The notes: generated from the sequence alone by a model not told the origin. A DNA stretch of 64,000 nucleotides from Alphaproteobacteria bacterium (GCA_030433215.1 JAUIMC010000002.1:1-64000); one strand, 5' to 3'; shown: positions 50,444 to 59,641, numbered from the stretch's first letter. Translations and numbers: made by a program.

Positions 50444-51673
50444 ATGCCGTTCGCCGAAACGCTGCTCGCCGTGCTGTTTTCCGCCGCGGCCTTTATCGTT
50501 CTTCTGATGATCATCGTGTTCGTCCATGAATACGGACACTTTTCGGTCGCGCGGATGCTCGGCGTCAAAGTCGACGTGTTTTCCATCGGCTTCGGCAAAC
50601 CGATCATGAAATGGATCGACAAGAAGGGCACGGAGTGGCGCATCTCCTGGCTGCCGCTCGGCGGGTATGTGAAGTTCTTCGGGGACTTGAACGCCGCTTC
50701 GCAAGGCCCGGCTGAAGCGGCGGAAAAGCCGGTCACGACGCAATTTCCAAAACAGTCGGACGCCGAAGACGCTGCAACGCAGATGAGCGCCGAGGAGCGC
50801 AAGGTCTGTTTCCATTTCAAGCCGGTATGGCGGCGCGCGGCGATTGTCGCGGCGGGCCCGTTCGCGAATTTCGTCCTTGCCGTCGCTATTTTCGCCGCCC
50901 TCTTCATGTCATTTGGCCGCGCCGTCATCGATCCGGTGATCGGCGGGGTCTCGGAAAACTCCGCGGCCGAAGAGGCGGGCTTTTTGCCGGGCGACCGCAT
51001 TGTCGAAGTCGACGGCCGGCCGATCACTGAATTCGCCGAGATGTACGATGTGGTGCTGGTCAGCGGCGGCAATGAGATGAATGTCGTCGTGGAGCGGGGC
51101 GGCGTGCGCGAGACCATCGCCGTGACGCCGCGCCGGGTCGAGGACACGGACCGCTACGACAACAAGATCACCCGCTGGCAGCTTGGCATCGCGCCGCCGG
51201 GGCCGGATCAGGTGAGCTTTAAAAAATACGGGCCGATCAAGGCGCTGGGCGAGGGCGTCGCCGAGCTGGGGCGCATTCTCAGCCTCACGGTCAAATATAT
51301 CGGCAACATTATCATCGGCAAGGAAGACGCGCGCCAGCTCGGCGGCCCCATTAAAATGGCGAAATACGCCGGCCAGTCCGTTCAGTCGGGTTTTGACGAC
51401 TCATCCTATAGAGAGCCGCCCGGCTTTTTCGTGAAGCTGAGGGCGAGTTTAGTTGACTTTATTTCTCTCGCGGCGGTTGTGTCGGTGTCCATTGGATTCC
51501 TGAACTTGTTGCCCATCCCGGTCCTCGACGGCGGCCATCTATTGTATTACGCATACGAAGCCGTCGCAGGCAGGCCGCTGGGGGCGCGGGCGCAGGCGAT
51601 TGGATTTCGGTTGGGCCTCGTCTTACTGGCGTCGCTCATGATCTTTGTGACCTGGAACGACATCAACAGCTAA
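50444..51673 (+). CDS. rseP: Site-2 metalloprotease RseP
   Basis: A 409-aa inner-membrane zinc protease. HEYGH at residues 28-32 in the first membrane helix gives two zinc ligands and the catalytic glutamate; the third ligand is in LPIPVLDGGHLLY near the C-terminus. A PDZ domain (VIGGVSENSAAEEAGFLPGDRIVEVDG, in parts) lies between. It cleaves membrane-embedded regulators such as anti-sigma factors and leftover signal peptides. Always placed before bamA in this gene order. An extra ~50-residue Glu/Ala/Lys segment (about 85-120) precedes the PDZ part. Confidence 0.95.
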   Translation: MPFAETLLAVLFSAAAFIVLLMIIVFVHEYGHFSVARMLGVKVDVFSIGFGKPIMKWIDKKGTEWRISWLPLGGYVKFFGDLNAASQGPAEAAEKPVTTQFPKQSDAEDAATQMSAEERKVCFHFKPVWRRAAIVAAGPFANFVLAVAIFAALFMSFGRAVIDPVIGGVSENSAAEEAGFLPGDRIVEVDGRPITEFAEMYDVVLVSGGNEMNVVVERGGVRETIAVTPRRVEDTDRYDNKITRWQLGIAPPGPDQVSFKKYGPIKALGEGVAELGRILSLTVKYIGNIIIGKEDARQLGGPIKMAKYAGQSVQSGFDDSSYREPPGFFVKLRASLVDFISLAAVVSVSIGFLNLLPIPVLDGGHLLYYAYEAVAGRPLGARAQAIGFRLGLVLLASLMIFVTWNDINS

Positions 51674-51699
51674 CATCAATAGGCAGTTAGGGCGGCGGC

Positions 51700-54321
51700 A
51701 TGAGTTTGTACAAGTCGGGGGGAGGCTTTATTCGCGCGGGACTGGCGCTTGCGGCGGTGATCATGGCCGCGGCGACGCTGGGCGCGGCCGGCGCTGCGGC
51801 GCAGCAGCCGCAAGCCGGCCAAGGCACGCCGATCGCCCCGGATATGTTCGCGCCCAAGCCGGCGCCGATCATTCAGAACATCGCCGTCACCGGCAATCAG
51901 CGCATCGAAGCGGAAACCGTCGGCTCCTATTTGCCGATTCAGGCAGGCATGCCGGCGGAAGAAGAACTGCTCGACCTGTCGCTGAAGACGCTGTTCCGCA
52001 CGGGACTGTTCTCCGACGTCAGCGTCGAGATGCAGCCCAACGGCACGCTTTTGATCGAGGTCGCGGAAAACCCCATCGTCAACCGCGTGATCTTCGAGGG
52101 CAACCGCAAGCTCAAAGACGACAAGATCACCGAAGAGATCCAGCTTGCGCCGCGCACCGTCTATACGCGCGCCAAGGTTCAGTCGGACGTTCAGAAGATC
52201 ATCGAGCTTTACCGCGCGAAAGGCCGCTTCGCCGCGCGCGTCACGCCGAAGGTCACGCCGCTCGACCAGAACCGCATCGACGTCATCTATGAAATCGACG
52301 AAGGCCCGAAGACCGGCATCGCCAAAGTCAATTTCATCGGCAACGAGGTTTTCACCGATAACGAGTTGCGCGGCGTCATCCTGACCAAGGAAAGCCGCTG
52401 GTGGCGGTTCTTCACCAATTACGACAATTACGATCCGGACCGGCTCGAATATGAGCGCCAGCTCTTGCGCGAGCATTACGGCAAGCAGGGCTACGCGGAT
52501 TTTCAGGTGGTCTCCGCCGTCGCCGAACTGACGCCGGACCGCGAGGACTTCTTCATCACCTTCACGGTGGACGAAGGGCCGAAATACACCATCGGCGAAG
52601 TGCGCGTGAAGACGACCCTCGCCAAGCTCTCCGGCGATGTGCTGGTCAATTACGTGCCGATGCGCGCGGGCGACACCTTCGACTCCGAGAAGATCGAACA
52701 GGCGACAGAGTCTTTGACCTTCGCCACCGGCACGGTCGGTTACGCCTTTGTGGATGTGCGCGAGCAACTGACGCGGCACCCCGAATCCAACACCATCGAC
52801 ATCAGCTTCGTCGTCAATGAAGGCCCGCGGGTTTATGTCGACCGCATCAACATCAAGGGCAACACGCGCACCCTCGACAAGATCATCCGGCGCGAGGTCA
52901 GGCTCGCCGAAGGCGACGCTTTCAACCGCGTGCTCTTGGACCGGTCGCGATCGCGGATCCGCTCGCTCGGCTATTTCAAGGAAGTCTCGATCGAGGAAAA
53001 ACCGGGCTCGGCCCCGGACCGCACCGAGCTCGACGTTTCCGTCGAGGAGCAATCCACCGGCTCGCTCAGCGTCGGCGTCGGCATTTCCTCGACGGAGAAT
53101 TTCATCGTCGATCTCTCGGTTGAGGAGCGCAACCTTCTCGGGCGCGGCCAGTATCTGCGCTTCCGGGTGCAGGCGAGCTCGCGGACGCGACAGGTGGACC
53201 TGCGTTTCACGCAGCCCTATTTCCTCGACCGCAACCTTGCGGCCGGCGGGTCGATCTTCAATCAGCGCACCGACTATGAAGAGGCGGGCTTCGTGCGCGA
53301 CCGGATCGGGCTTGGCCTCAATGCAGGCTTCCAGGTTTCCGAATATGGCCGCGGCGGCATCAACTACCTGCTGACCCGCGACAAGGTGGAAATCAATTAC
53401 AACGACAACCAGCAGATCCCGCTGGGTTTCGATCCGGCGCTGATCCTGGTCCCGGGCGTGACCCCGGAATCGGTGGTGGTCGGCGATGAGGCGCAGCTTG
53501 TCTCCACGGACTATTGCGACTTCATCACCAACTCCCTCTCGCCCACCTGCGAATCGCGCGGCAGCTTCCTGACCTCGCTGGTCGGCCTCAGCCTCAATTT
53601 CGACAAGCGCGACGACCCGATCACGCCGCGCCGCGGCTGGCGCGCCGGCGGCTCGGTGAGCGTCGCCGGGCTCGGCGGCGACGTTAACTATTATCAGGTG
53701 GAGTTGAACACGGCCTGGTATCACCCGATCATCGGCGACTTCATCGGCGCCCTGAAAGGCCGCGCCGGCTATATTGACGGCTATGGCGGCGATCTTGTGC
53801 GCCTGTCGGACCGCTTCTTCGAGGGCGCCTCGACCTTCCGCGGCTTCGAAGTCGCCGGCGTCGGGCCGCGCTATTATACGGGCACGCCGATTTACGACGA
53901 AGACACCCTTGAAATTACAGGGATCAGGCCGAGATTGAGGCGCGATGGCGATCTGTACGGCCAGTCCATCGGGGCCAAAATCTACGCCATCGGCAGTGCG
54001 GAAATCCTGCTGCCATTGCCATTGCCGGAGCAATATGGCATTCGAGCGGCCCTATTTAGCGATTTCGGCACCGTTGGCGGCGTTGACGGAAGCACAAAAG
54101 CGCTGAACGATGACCCTAGATTCTGGATCGACACCGATGGCGACGGAATTGGGGATCTTCAGCCAGTTCAAGACGATCTTTCACTCCGCGTGACGGCGGG
54201 TGTGACGGTAAGCTGGGATTCCCCTTTCGGACCTGTCAGATTTGATTTCGCGAAGATCCTTCGGAAAGAAGATTATGACGAGACAGAAGGGTTCCGGTTC
54301 AGCGCGGGGACGAGCTTTTAA
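51700..54321 (+). CDS. bamA: Outer membrane protein assembly factor BamA
   Basis: An 873-aa outer-membrane insertase with signal peptide (cleaved near AAAQQ), five POTRA domains (about residues 45-440) and a C-terminal 16-strand barrel. The lid-lock motif FRGF is present near residue 717, and the protein ends in phenylalanine as barrel proteins do. It is longer than the E. coli protein (810 aa), owing to larger loops: one holds a cysteine pair (YCDF...PTCES), and one near the end holds DTDGDGIGD, a calcium-type repeat. From about 53,900 to the end the codon use differs (AGA/AGG arginine, CTA leucine). skp follows 17 bases later. Confidence 0.95.
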   Translation: MSLYKSGGGFIRAGLALAAVIMAAATLGAAGAAAQQPQAGQGTPIAPDMFAPKPAPIIQNIAVTGNQRIEAETVGSYLPIQAGMPAEEELLDLSLKTLFRTGLFSDVSVEMQPNGTLLIEVAENPIVNRVIFEGNRKLKDDKITEEIQLAPRTVYTRAKVQSDVQKIIELYRAKGRFAARVTPKVTPLDQNRIDVIYEIDEGPKTGIAKVNFIGNEVFTDNELRGVILTKESRWWRFFTNYDNYDPDRLEYERQLLREHYGKQGYADFQVVSAVAELTPDREDFFITFTVDEGPKYTIGEVRVKTTLAKLSGDVLVNYVPMRAGDTFDSEKIEQATESLTFATGTVGYAFVDVREQLTRHPESNTIDISFVVNEGPRVYVDRINIKGNTRTLDKIIRREVRLAEGDAFNRVLLDRSRSRIRSLGYFKEVSIEEKPGSAPDRTELDVSVEEQSTGSLSVGVGISSTENFIVDLSVEERNLLGRGQYLRFRVQASSRTRQVDLRFTQPYFLDRNLAAGGSIFNQRTDYEEAGFVRDRIGLGLNAGFQVSEYGRGGINYLLTRDKVEINYNDNQQIPLGFDPALILVPGVTPESVVVGDEAQLVSTDYCDFITNSLSPTCESRGSFLTSLVGLSLNFDKRDDPITPRRGWRAGGSVSVAGLGGDVNYYQVELNTAWYHPIIGDFIGALKGRAGYIDGYGGDLVRLSDRFFEGASTFRGFEVAGVGPRYYTGTPIYDEDTLEITGIRPRLRRDGDLYGQSIGAKIYAIGSAEILLPLPLPEQYGIRAALFSDFGTVGGVDGSTKALNDDPRFWIDTDGDGIGDLQPVQDDLSLRVTAGVTVSWDSPFGPVRFDFAKILRKEDYDETEGFRFSAGTSF

Positions 54322-54338
54322 GGTAGAGGTGTAAAACC

Positions 54339-54974
54339 ATGAACAAACAGATTTTCGCGATTGCAGGCGCAGCTTCCCTGCTGGTCGCAGGCCTTGCAGG
54401 CGGCGCCGTCTTCAGCAGCGCCGAAGCCCAGTCATCGAAAAAAGCGCCGGTCATCCTGATCGTCGATCGCGCGCAACTCGTGTCGCAGACCAAAGCCGGC
54501 AAGACCATTCCCGAGCAGGCGGAAGCTGTGAAGGCGAGCGTCGAGAAAGAACTCGAAGCCGAAGCCAACAAGCTGAAGAAAGAGATCGAGGACTTCCAGA
54601 AAAACGCGTCCTTGATGTCTGAAGAGGTCCGTCAGCAGAAAGAACAGGAGCTCGCGGGTCAGTATCAGTACGGCCTGCCGCAACGCGTGCAGATCATGGA
54701 GAAGGCGTTCAACGCCGCCGTGCAGAACGCCCAGGCGAAAATCCTGGTTCAAAGCCAGCCGATCCTGAAAGACATCGTCGACGACCGTGGCGCGACGATC
54801 CTTCTCGATCGTTCGGCGGTCATGTATGCGGCGCCGGAGACGGACGTCACCCAGGAGGTGATCGCGCAGCTCGACAAGAAATTCCCGGAGGTCGAGGTCG
54901 AGAAAATCTCGCTCGCCCAGCTTGAAAAGCAGATCCAGGAAGCGCAGGCGAAAGCCCAGCAAGGCGCGAACTGA
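54339..54974 (+). CDS. skp: Periplasmic chaperone Skp (OmpH family)
   Basis: A 211-aa exported chaperone that keeps unfolded outer-membrane proteins soluble on the way to BamA. Signal peptide residues 1-30 with cleavage after AEA. Two long charged helices (about residues 65-130) form the tentacle arms, with the core strand VILIVDRAQLVSQTKAGK and RGATILLDRSAVMYA. A Gln/Ala tail ends it. Follows bamA as usual; a terminator closes the unit. Confidence 0.92.
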   Translation: MNKQIFAIAGAASLLVAGLAGGAVFSSAEAQSSKKAPVILIVDRAQLVSQTKAGKTIPEQAEAVKASVEKELEAEANKLKKEIEDFQKNASLMSEEVRQQKEQELAGQYQYGLPQRVQIMEKAFNAAVQNAQAKILVQSQPILKDIVDDRGATILLDRSAVMYAAPETDVTQEVIAQLDKKFPEVEVEKISLAQLEKQIQEAQAKAQQGAN

Positions 54975-55001
54975 CACGGCTTAAGCCTTTTTGAGATCAC
55001 G

Positions 55002-55033
55002 AAAGGCCGGCGCACGTTTCGCCGGCCTTTTTT
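55002..55033 (+). terminator. Intrinsic terminator after skp
   Basis: AAAGGCCGGCG pairs perfectly with CGCCGGCCTTT around CACGTTT, followed by more Ts. It splits the bamA-skp unit from lpxD, so the lpx genes probably have their own promoter in the ~95 bases that follow. Confidence 0.92.
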
Positions 55034-55130
55034 CGTTCATGCGGCCCTCTCTCGTTTCTAAGCCTCTGGATTATCTCAGAAACGCGTCTTATGACCGTTT
55101 GGCAGGGGACGTGAGCAGAGCAGGATTTCG

Positions 55131-56126
55131 ATGCCGGACACCCGTTTTTTCGAAACGCTTGCGCCCCTTTCCGTGGCGGAGGCCGTGCGCATCGCCAGCG
55201 CCGACCTTGTCGCCGGCGCGCAGACGGCCGAGGTCGGCCAGGCTGCGTCCCTCGACGAGGATTTCAGTGAAAACGCGCTGATTTATTGCGACAAGCCGGC
55301 CGCGCTGAGCCGTCTTGACGGCCGGCGGTTCGGCCTTTGCTTCGCGCTGTCCGCGCCCGCGAATGCGGGAGGCGCTGTCGCTGTTGCGGCCAGCCCCCGT
55401 CTTGCCTTTGCGCTCATAGCCGCCCGGCTGCATGCGCCCCGGCGCGCGGGCGCGCGCATGGGCGCGCGGACCGACGCGGACATCCATGAGGCCGCCTTTG
55501 TCGATGAGACCGCTGAGATCGCGGCGGGCGTTTCGATCGGCCCCAATGTCTTCATCGGGCCGGGCGTCACCATCGGCGCCGGCTCCGAGATCGCCGACGG
55601 CGTCAGCATAGCAAACGCCCTGATCGGCGAGCGGGCCCGCATCCTGCCGGGCGCGCGCATCGGCCAGTCCGGCTTCGGCTTCGTGGCGGGGCCGGGGGGC
55701 CTCGTCAGCGTTCCCCAGCTGGGCCGGGTTGTCATCGGCGACAATGTCGATATTGGCGCCAATACCGCCATCGATCGCGGGGCCCTTGGCGACACCGTGA
55801 TCGGCGACGGCGCCAAGATCGACAACCTCGTCCAAATCGGCCACAACGTCCGGATTGGGCGAAATTGCATTATTGCCGCGCAAACCGGCATTTCCGGAAG
55901 CTGCCGCATCGGCGACGGCGTCATGATGGGCGGGCAGGTCGGCCTGGCGGACCATCTGGTTATCGGGGACGGCGCGCAGATCGCTGCGGGCTCAGGGCTG
56001 ATGCGGGACGTGCCGCCCGGCGAAAAATGGGGGGGACGGCCGGGCCGTCCTGTAAAAGACTGGTTGCGGGAAACCGCGGCGCTGGCGAAACTGGCGAAAA
56101 AAAGGAATGGTAAGGCCGATGTCTAA
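55131..56126 (+). CDS. lpxD: UDP-3-O-acylglucosamine N-acyltransferase
   Basis: A 331-aa enzyme for the third step of lipid A synthesis, adding a 3-hydroxyacyl chain from acyl carrier protein. An N-terminal uridine-binding domain (residues ~1-105) is followed by a left-handed beta helix of hexapeptide repeats ([19 protein letters not shown]). The catalytic histidine is in [14 protein letters not shown]-terminal helix finishes it. AGGA precedes the ATG. The last eight bases overlap fabZ. Confidence 0.95.
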   Translation: MPDTRFFETLAPLSVAEAVRIASADLVAGAQTAEVGQAASLDEDFSENALIYCDKPAALSRLDGRRFGLCFALSAPANAGGAVAVAASPRLAFALIAARLHAPRRAGARMGARTDADIHEAAFVDETAEIAAGVSIGPNVFIGPGVTIGAGSEIADGVSIANALIGERARILPGARIGQSGFGFVAGPGGLVSVPQLGRVVIGDNVDIGANTAIDRGALGDTVIGDGAKIDNLVQIGHNVRIGRNCIIAAQTGISGSCRIGDGVMMGGQVGLADHLVIGDGAQIAAGSGLMRDVPPGEKWGGRPGRPVKDWLRETAALAKLAKKRNGKADV

Positions 56127-56583
56127 GGTGGAGCCCGGAAAAAGCGTTCTGAATGTCGAGGAACTGATGCAGATCCTGCCGCATCGGTATCCTTTATTGC
56201 TGGTCGACCGTCTGGTGGACATCGTGCCCGGCGAAGGCGCTGTCGGCATCAAGAATGTGAGCTACGGGGATCAGTTTTTTCAGGGACACTTCCCGCAAAA
56301 GCCGGTCATGCCCGGGGTTTTGATCATCGAGGCCATGGCGCAGTCCGCCGCGGCTTATACGTCGTACACGGAAGACCTCGACGTCGAGGGCAAGGTCGTT
56401 TTGTTCATGGGCGTCGACAAGGCGCGCTTCCGCCGGCCTGTGGTGCCGGGCGATCAGCTCAGGATTGCGGTCAGGACCGTTCAGCGCCGCCCGCCCGTCT
56501 GGCGCTTTGAAGGCGTGGCGACAGTCGACGACAAGCGCGTTGCGGAAGCGCAGTTTTCCGCGATGCTCGCGCAGGCGATCTGA
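56119..56583 (+). CDS. fabZ: 3-hydroxyacyl-[acyl carrier protein] dehydratase FabZ
   Basis: A 154-aa hot-dog fold dehydratase of fatty acid synthesis. Catalytic H57 ([11 protein letters not shown]) and E71 (LIIEAMAQ) are present. It competes with LpxA and LpxD for hydroxyacyl carrier protein, which explains its place between them. The ATG at 56119 (with TAAGG upstream, inside the lpxD end) is preferred over one 12 bases earlier, which touches its own AGGA. Confidence 0.95.
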   Translation: MSKVEPGKSVLNVEELMQILPHRYPLLLVDRLVDIVPGEGAVGIKNVSYGDQFFQGHFPQKPVMPGVLIIEAMAQSAAAYTSYTEDLDVEGKVVLFMGVDKARFRRPVVPGDQLRIAVRTVQRRPPVWRFEGVATVDDKRVAEAQFSAMLAQAI

Positions 56584-56593
56584 CGCCCCCGTC

Positions 56594-57382
56594 ATGAGCA
56601 TTCATCCGACAGCCATAGTCGAAGATGGCGCTGAACTCGGCAATGTCGAGATCGGTCCGTTTTGTCATGTGCGCGCCGGCGCGATCCTGCATGACGGCGT
56701 CATCCTGGAAAGTCATGGCGTCGTCGAAAGCGGCGTCGAAATCGGCGCCAACACCCGGGTGTCGCCTTTCGCCGTTCTGGGCGGGCCGCCGCAGCATCTC
56801 GGCTGCAAAGGCGAGGGCGCGCGGCTTGTAATCGGCGCGAACAATATCATCCGCGAATATGTAACCATGAACCGGGGCACCGTCGCCGGGGGCGGCGTTA
56901 CGCGGGTGGGGGACAACGGGTTCTTCATGACCGGGTCGCATGTGGCGCATGACTGCCAGGTTGGCGACCATGTAATCTTCGCGAACGGGGTCGCTATCGG
57001 CGGTCATGTCCATATCGGCGATCATGCTTTTCTGGGCGGTCTGTGCGCGATCCACCAGCATTGCCGCGTCGGCGAGCACGCCTTTATCGGCGGCTGCGCC
57101 GCGGTCACCAAGGACGTCATTCCGTTTGCATCGGCCGTAGGCAATCACGCGCGGCTGGTGGGGTTGAATATTGTCGGCCTCAAACGCCGCGGCTTTGAGC
57201 ACAAGACCCTGCACGATTTGCGTGCGGCCTATAAAATTCTGTTTTCCGGCGACGCGGTCTTCAAGGACCGGCTTGAAGTTGTGCGCGGGAAATATGTGCA
57301 GAGCGCGGACGTGATGCGCATGCTTTCCTTTATCGACGCCGGCAAGTCGCGTCCGTTGATGACGCCGGACCGGGACGGCTGA
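56594..57382 (+). CDS. lpxA: UDP-N-acetylglucosamine acyltransferase
   Basis: A 262-aa first enzyme of lipid A synthesis. Starts SIHPTAIVEDGAELG, with hexapeptide repeats forming a beta helix to about residue 190 and a helical C-terminal domain. SHVAHDCQVG contains H116 and H119, the latter matching the catalytic histidine of the E. coli enzyme (H125). The ATG at 56594 gives the canonical start. Shares one base with the lpxI start. Confidence 0.95.
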   Translation: MSIHPTAIVEDGAELGNVEIGPFCHVRAGAILHDGVILESHGVVESGVEIGANTRVSPFAVLGGPPQHLGCKGEGARLVIGANNIIREYVTMNRGTVAGGGVTRVGDNGFFMTGSHVAHDCQVGDHVIFANGVAIGGHVHIGDHAFLGGLCAIHQHCRVGEHAFIGGCAAVTKDVIPFASAVGNHARLVGLNIVGLKRRGFEHKTLHDLRAAYKILFSGDAVFKDRLEVVRGKYVQSADVMRMLSFIDAGKSRPLMTPDRDG

Positions 57383-58227
57383 TGAGCCGCTGGCGCAAGC
57401 TCGGCGTTATCGCAGGCGGCGGCGCGCTGCCTGTCCGGATCGCGGAAGCCTGTGCGGCGGCGGGCAAGGAATGTTTCTTCATCCGGCTCGCGGGCGTCGC
57501 GGAACCGGGGCTTGGTGCCTATCCCGGCGCGGACTGCGCGCTAGGCGAAGCCGGCAAGATCATCCGTCATCTGAAACAGGAAGGCTGCGACGCGGCCGTC
57601 TATGCAGGCGTCGTCAAGCGTCCCGATTTTTCAAGTCTGAAAGCCGACTGGCGCGGCGCGGCCTTGCTGCCGAAAATCATCAAGGCGGCGGGCAAAGGCG
57701 ACGGCGCGATCTTGAACGTGCTCGTGGAAACGCTGGAAGCCGAGGGGCTCTTGGTCATCGGCCCTGACGAAATCGTCGACGACGTCGCCTGCGCGGCGGG
57801 GCCGGTGGGCAAGGTCGCGCCCGCGAAAGAAAAGCTCGCAGACATCCGCAAGGCGGCCGCCATCGTTCAGGCCCTGGGCCCGTTCGATGTGGGGCAGGGC
57901 GCGGTCGTCGCCAACGGATTTGTGCTCGCGATCGAAGCGGCGGAAGGCACCGACGCCATGCTCGACCGCTGCGCGACGCTCGCCAATGACGCAAGCCGCG
58001 GCGGCGTTTTGGTGAAGCGCCCGAAACCGGGGCAGGAGCTCAGGATCGACCTGCCGGTGATCGGCGCGGAGACCATTCGCCGGGCGGCGCGCGCGCAACT
58101 TGCCGGCGTCGCCGTGGAGGCGGGGCTCGGCATCATCATCGACCGCGATGAGGTCAGGGCGCTGGCGGACGAGACCGGTTTGTTCGTCTACGGATTCACC
58201 CAGCAAGACCTTGAAGGCGACGCGTGA
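57382..58227 (+). CDS. lpxI: UDP-2,3-diacylglucosamine diphosphatase LpxI
   Basis: A 281-aa enzyme that cuts UDP-2,3-diacylglucosamine to lipid X, doing the job of LpxH without sequence likeness; the type used by alphaproteobacteria. It starts GVIAGGGALPVRIAEA, and the C-terminal half has GPFDVGQGAVVANGFVLAIEAAEGTDAML (in parts) and GVLVKRPKPGQELRIDLPVIG. Lies between lpxA and lpxB as in Caulobacter-type clusters, with four-base overlap to lpxB. Confidence 0.94.
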   Translation: MSRWRKLGVIAGGGALPVRIAEACAAAGKECFFIRLAGVAEPGLGAYPGADCALGEAGKIIRHLKQEGCDAAVYAGVVKRPDFSSLKADWRGAALLPKIIKAAGKGDGAILNVLVETLEAEGLLVIGPDEIVDDVACAAGPVGKVAPAKEKLADIRKAAAIVQALGPFDVGQGAVVANGFVLAIEAAEGTDAMLDRCATLANDASRGGVLVKRPKPGQELRIDLPVIGAETIRRAARAQLAGVAVEAGLGIIIDRDEVRALADETGLFVYGFTQQDLEGDA

Positions 58228-59390
58228 CCGCCGAGCGGTTCACGATCTTGCTTTGCGCGGTTGAGCCTTCTGCGGATTCTTTGGGCGCGGCGCTGATGGC
58301 GTCGCTGCGCAAACGCCATCCCGGCGTCTCCTTCATCGGCTGCGGCGGCGCGCAGATGGCGAAAGAAGGATTGAAAACCCTGTTTCCCATTGACCGCTTT
58401 TCGGTCATCGGGCCGGCCGCCGCGCTTCAGGCGCTGCCGGCGGCGCTGAAAGCCGCCGACAGTCTCGCCGCGCTCGCCGAAACGGAAAAGCCGCAAGCGG
58501 CGGTGCTGATCGACAGCTGGTCGTTTTCCAAAATCGTGGCAAAGCGCCTGCGCAAACGCGCGCCGCACATGAAGCTTTTCAAATATGTCGCGCCGCAGGT
58601 CTGGGCCTCGCGGCCGCAACGCGCGCAAACGACGGCGGACTTATTCGACGGCGTGTTGTGCATCTTCGGTTTCGAGACCGGCTTTTTTGAAGAGGCGGGC
58701 GCGAAGACGCGCTGGGTCGGCCATCCGGGCTTTCAGGCGGTGCTTGAGCAACAGCCCGATGCGGCGGCGTTTCGCGCCAGACACAAGATCGGGGACGGGC
58801 CCTTGCTGGCGGTTCTGCCGGGCAGCCGCGCCGGGGAACTGAAACGCCACGCGGCGCCGTTCGGCGGGGCGGTCGAAAAGCTTCTCAAGGATTTTCCCGA
58901 TCTGCGCGTTGTCGTTCCCGCCGCGCCCGGCGCGGAAGAGGCGGTGCGCGCGCTCGCCGCCGGCTGGCCGGGCGACGCCGTGGTGATCGAGGGCGCGGAG
59001 CGATACGAAGCCTGCCGCGCCGCCGACGCCGCGCTCGCCGCGTCCGGCACCGCGACGGCGGAGCTTGCGCTTCTGGGCACGCCCATGGTCGTCGCCTACA
59101 AGCTCGAGCTTTTGACCGAGTTGTGGGCGCGCGCGGTGCTGACGACGCCCTATGTGTCGCTGGTCAATATCGCGGCGGGCCGGGAGGTGGCGCCGGAATT
59201 TCTGCAACGGGACTGCCGGCCTGATCGTCTGGCGGCGGCGCTGGCGCCCCTGCTGCGGGACAGGCCGGAACGGCGGCGGCAGATCGAGGCCTTTCCGGCC
59301 ATCGCCCGCTCCCTTGCGGGAGAGCGCTCCCCCGGAGATGCGGCGGCGGCGGCGGTGCTGGAGTGGCTCGGAACGGGAAAAACGTCCTGA
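58224..59390 (+). CDS. lpxB: Lipid-A-disaccharide synthase
   Basis: A 388-aa GT19 glycosyltransferase joining lipid X and UDP-diacylglucosamine into the lipid A disaccharide. Family motifs: the start FTILLCAVEPSADSLGAAL, FIGCGGAQMAKEG, KYVAPQVWASRPQR and SGTATAELALLGTPMVVAYKLE. The usual GE(A/P)SGD near the N-terminus reads VEPSAD, a departure at two glycines. It starts with GTG overlapping the lpxI stop. Last gene of the lpx series. Confidence 0.93.
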   Translation: MTAERFTILLCAVEPSADSLGAALMASLRKRHPGVSFIGCGGAQMAKEGLKTLFPIDRFSVIGPAAALQALPAALKAADSLAALAETEKPQAAVLIDSWSFSKIVAKRLRKRAPHMKLFKYVAPQVWASRPQRAQTTADLFDGVLCIFGFETGFFEEAGAKTRWVGHPGFQAVLEQQPDAAAFRARHKIGDGPLLAVLPGSRAGELKRHAAPFGGAVEKLLKDFPDLRVVVPAAPGAEEAVRALAAGWPGDAVVIEGAERYEACRAADAALAASGTATAELALLGTPMVVAYKLELLTELWARAVLTTPYVSLVNIAAGREVAPEFLQRDCRPDRLAAALAPLLRDRPERRRQIEAFPAIARSLAGERSPGDAAAAAVLEWLGTGKTS

Positions 59391-59437
59391 ACTATTGAAA
59401 GAGGCGCGAACGGGCCTTATTGCAAGGGCCTTGGCCT

Positions 59438-59513
59438 AGGGGTGTAGCTCAGTTGGTAGAGCATCGGTCTCCAAAACCGAGGGTCGTGGGTTCGAGTCCC
59501 TCCGCCCCTGCCA
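59438..59513 (+). tRNA. tRNA-Trp (anticodon CCA)
   Basis: A 76-base cloverleaf: acceptor AGGGGTG with CGCCCCT, discriminator G and encoded CCA; D arm GCTCAGTTGGTAGAGC; anticodon stem CGGT/ACCG with loop CTCCAAA giving anticodon CCA; T arm with GTTCGAG. In many bacteria it stands directly before secE-nusG; here a ~1.9 kb gene comes in between. Confidence 0.98.
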
Positions 59514-59538
59514 TTTTCCGGACAATTGGTTAATGCGC

Positions 59539-59586
59539 GCGCCGGTCTTTACCGGCGCCGCCAGGCGCCGGCTTGTGCGCCGGCGC
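59539..59586. repeat. Two GC-rich hairpins in tandem after tRNA-Trp
   Basis: GCGCCGGT-CTTT-ACCGGCGC (59539-59558) and GCGCCGGC-TTGTGC-GCCGGCGC (59565-59586) are two perfect 8-bp stems sharing the GCGCCGG core. No T run follows. They could protect or terminate the tRNA transcript; they also look like a REP-style pair. Confidence 0.7.
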
Positions 59587-59641
59587 TGGATTTCCCGCGC
59601 CTGATGCGCGACCATCGGCCGGGCTTTCGGGGAGGATGTTC

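Noticed and set aside
51676-54033. 785-codon open frame antisense to bamA
   Set aside because: Same cause; product is low-complexity Ala/Asp/Val/Arg with no start signal, and the sense frame is a clear BamA.
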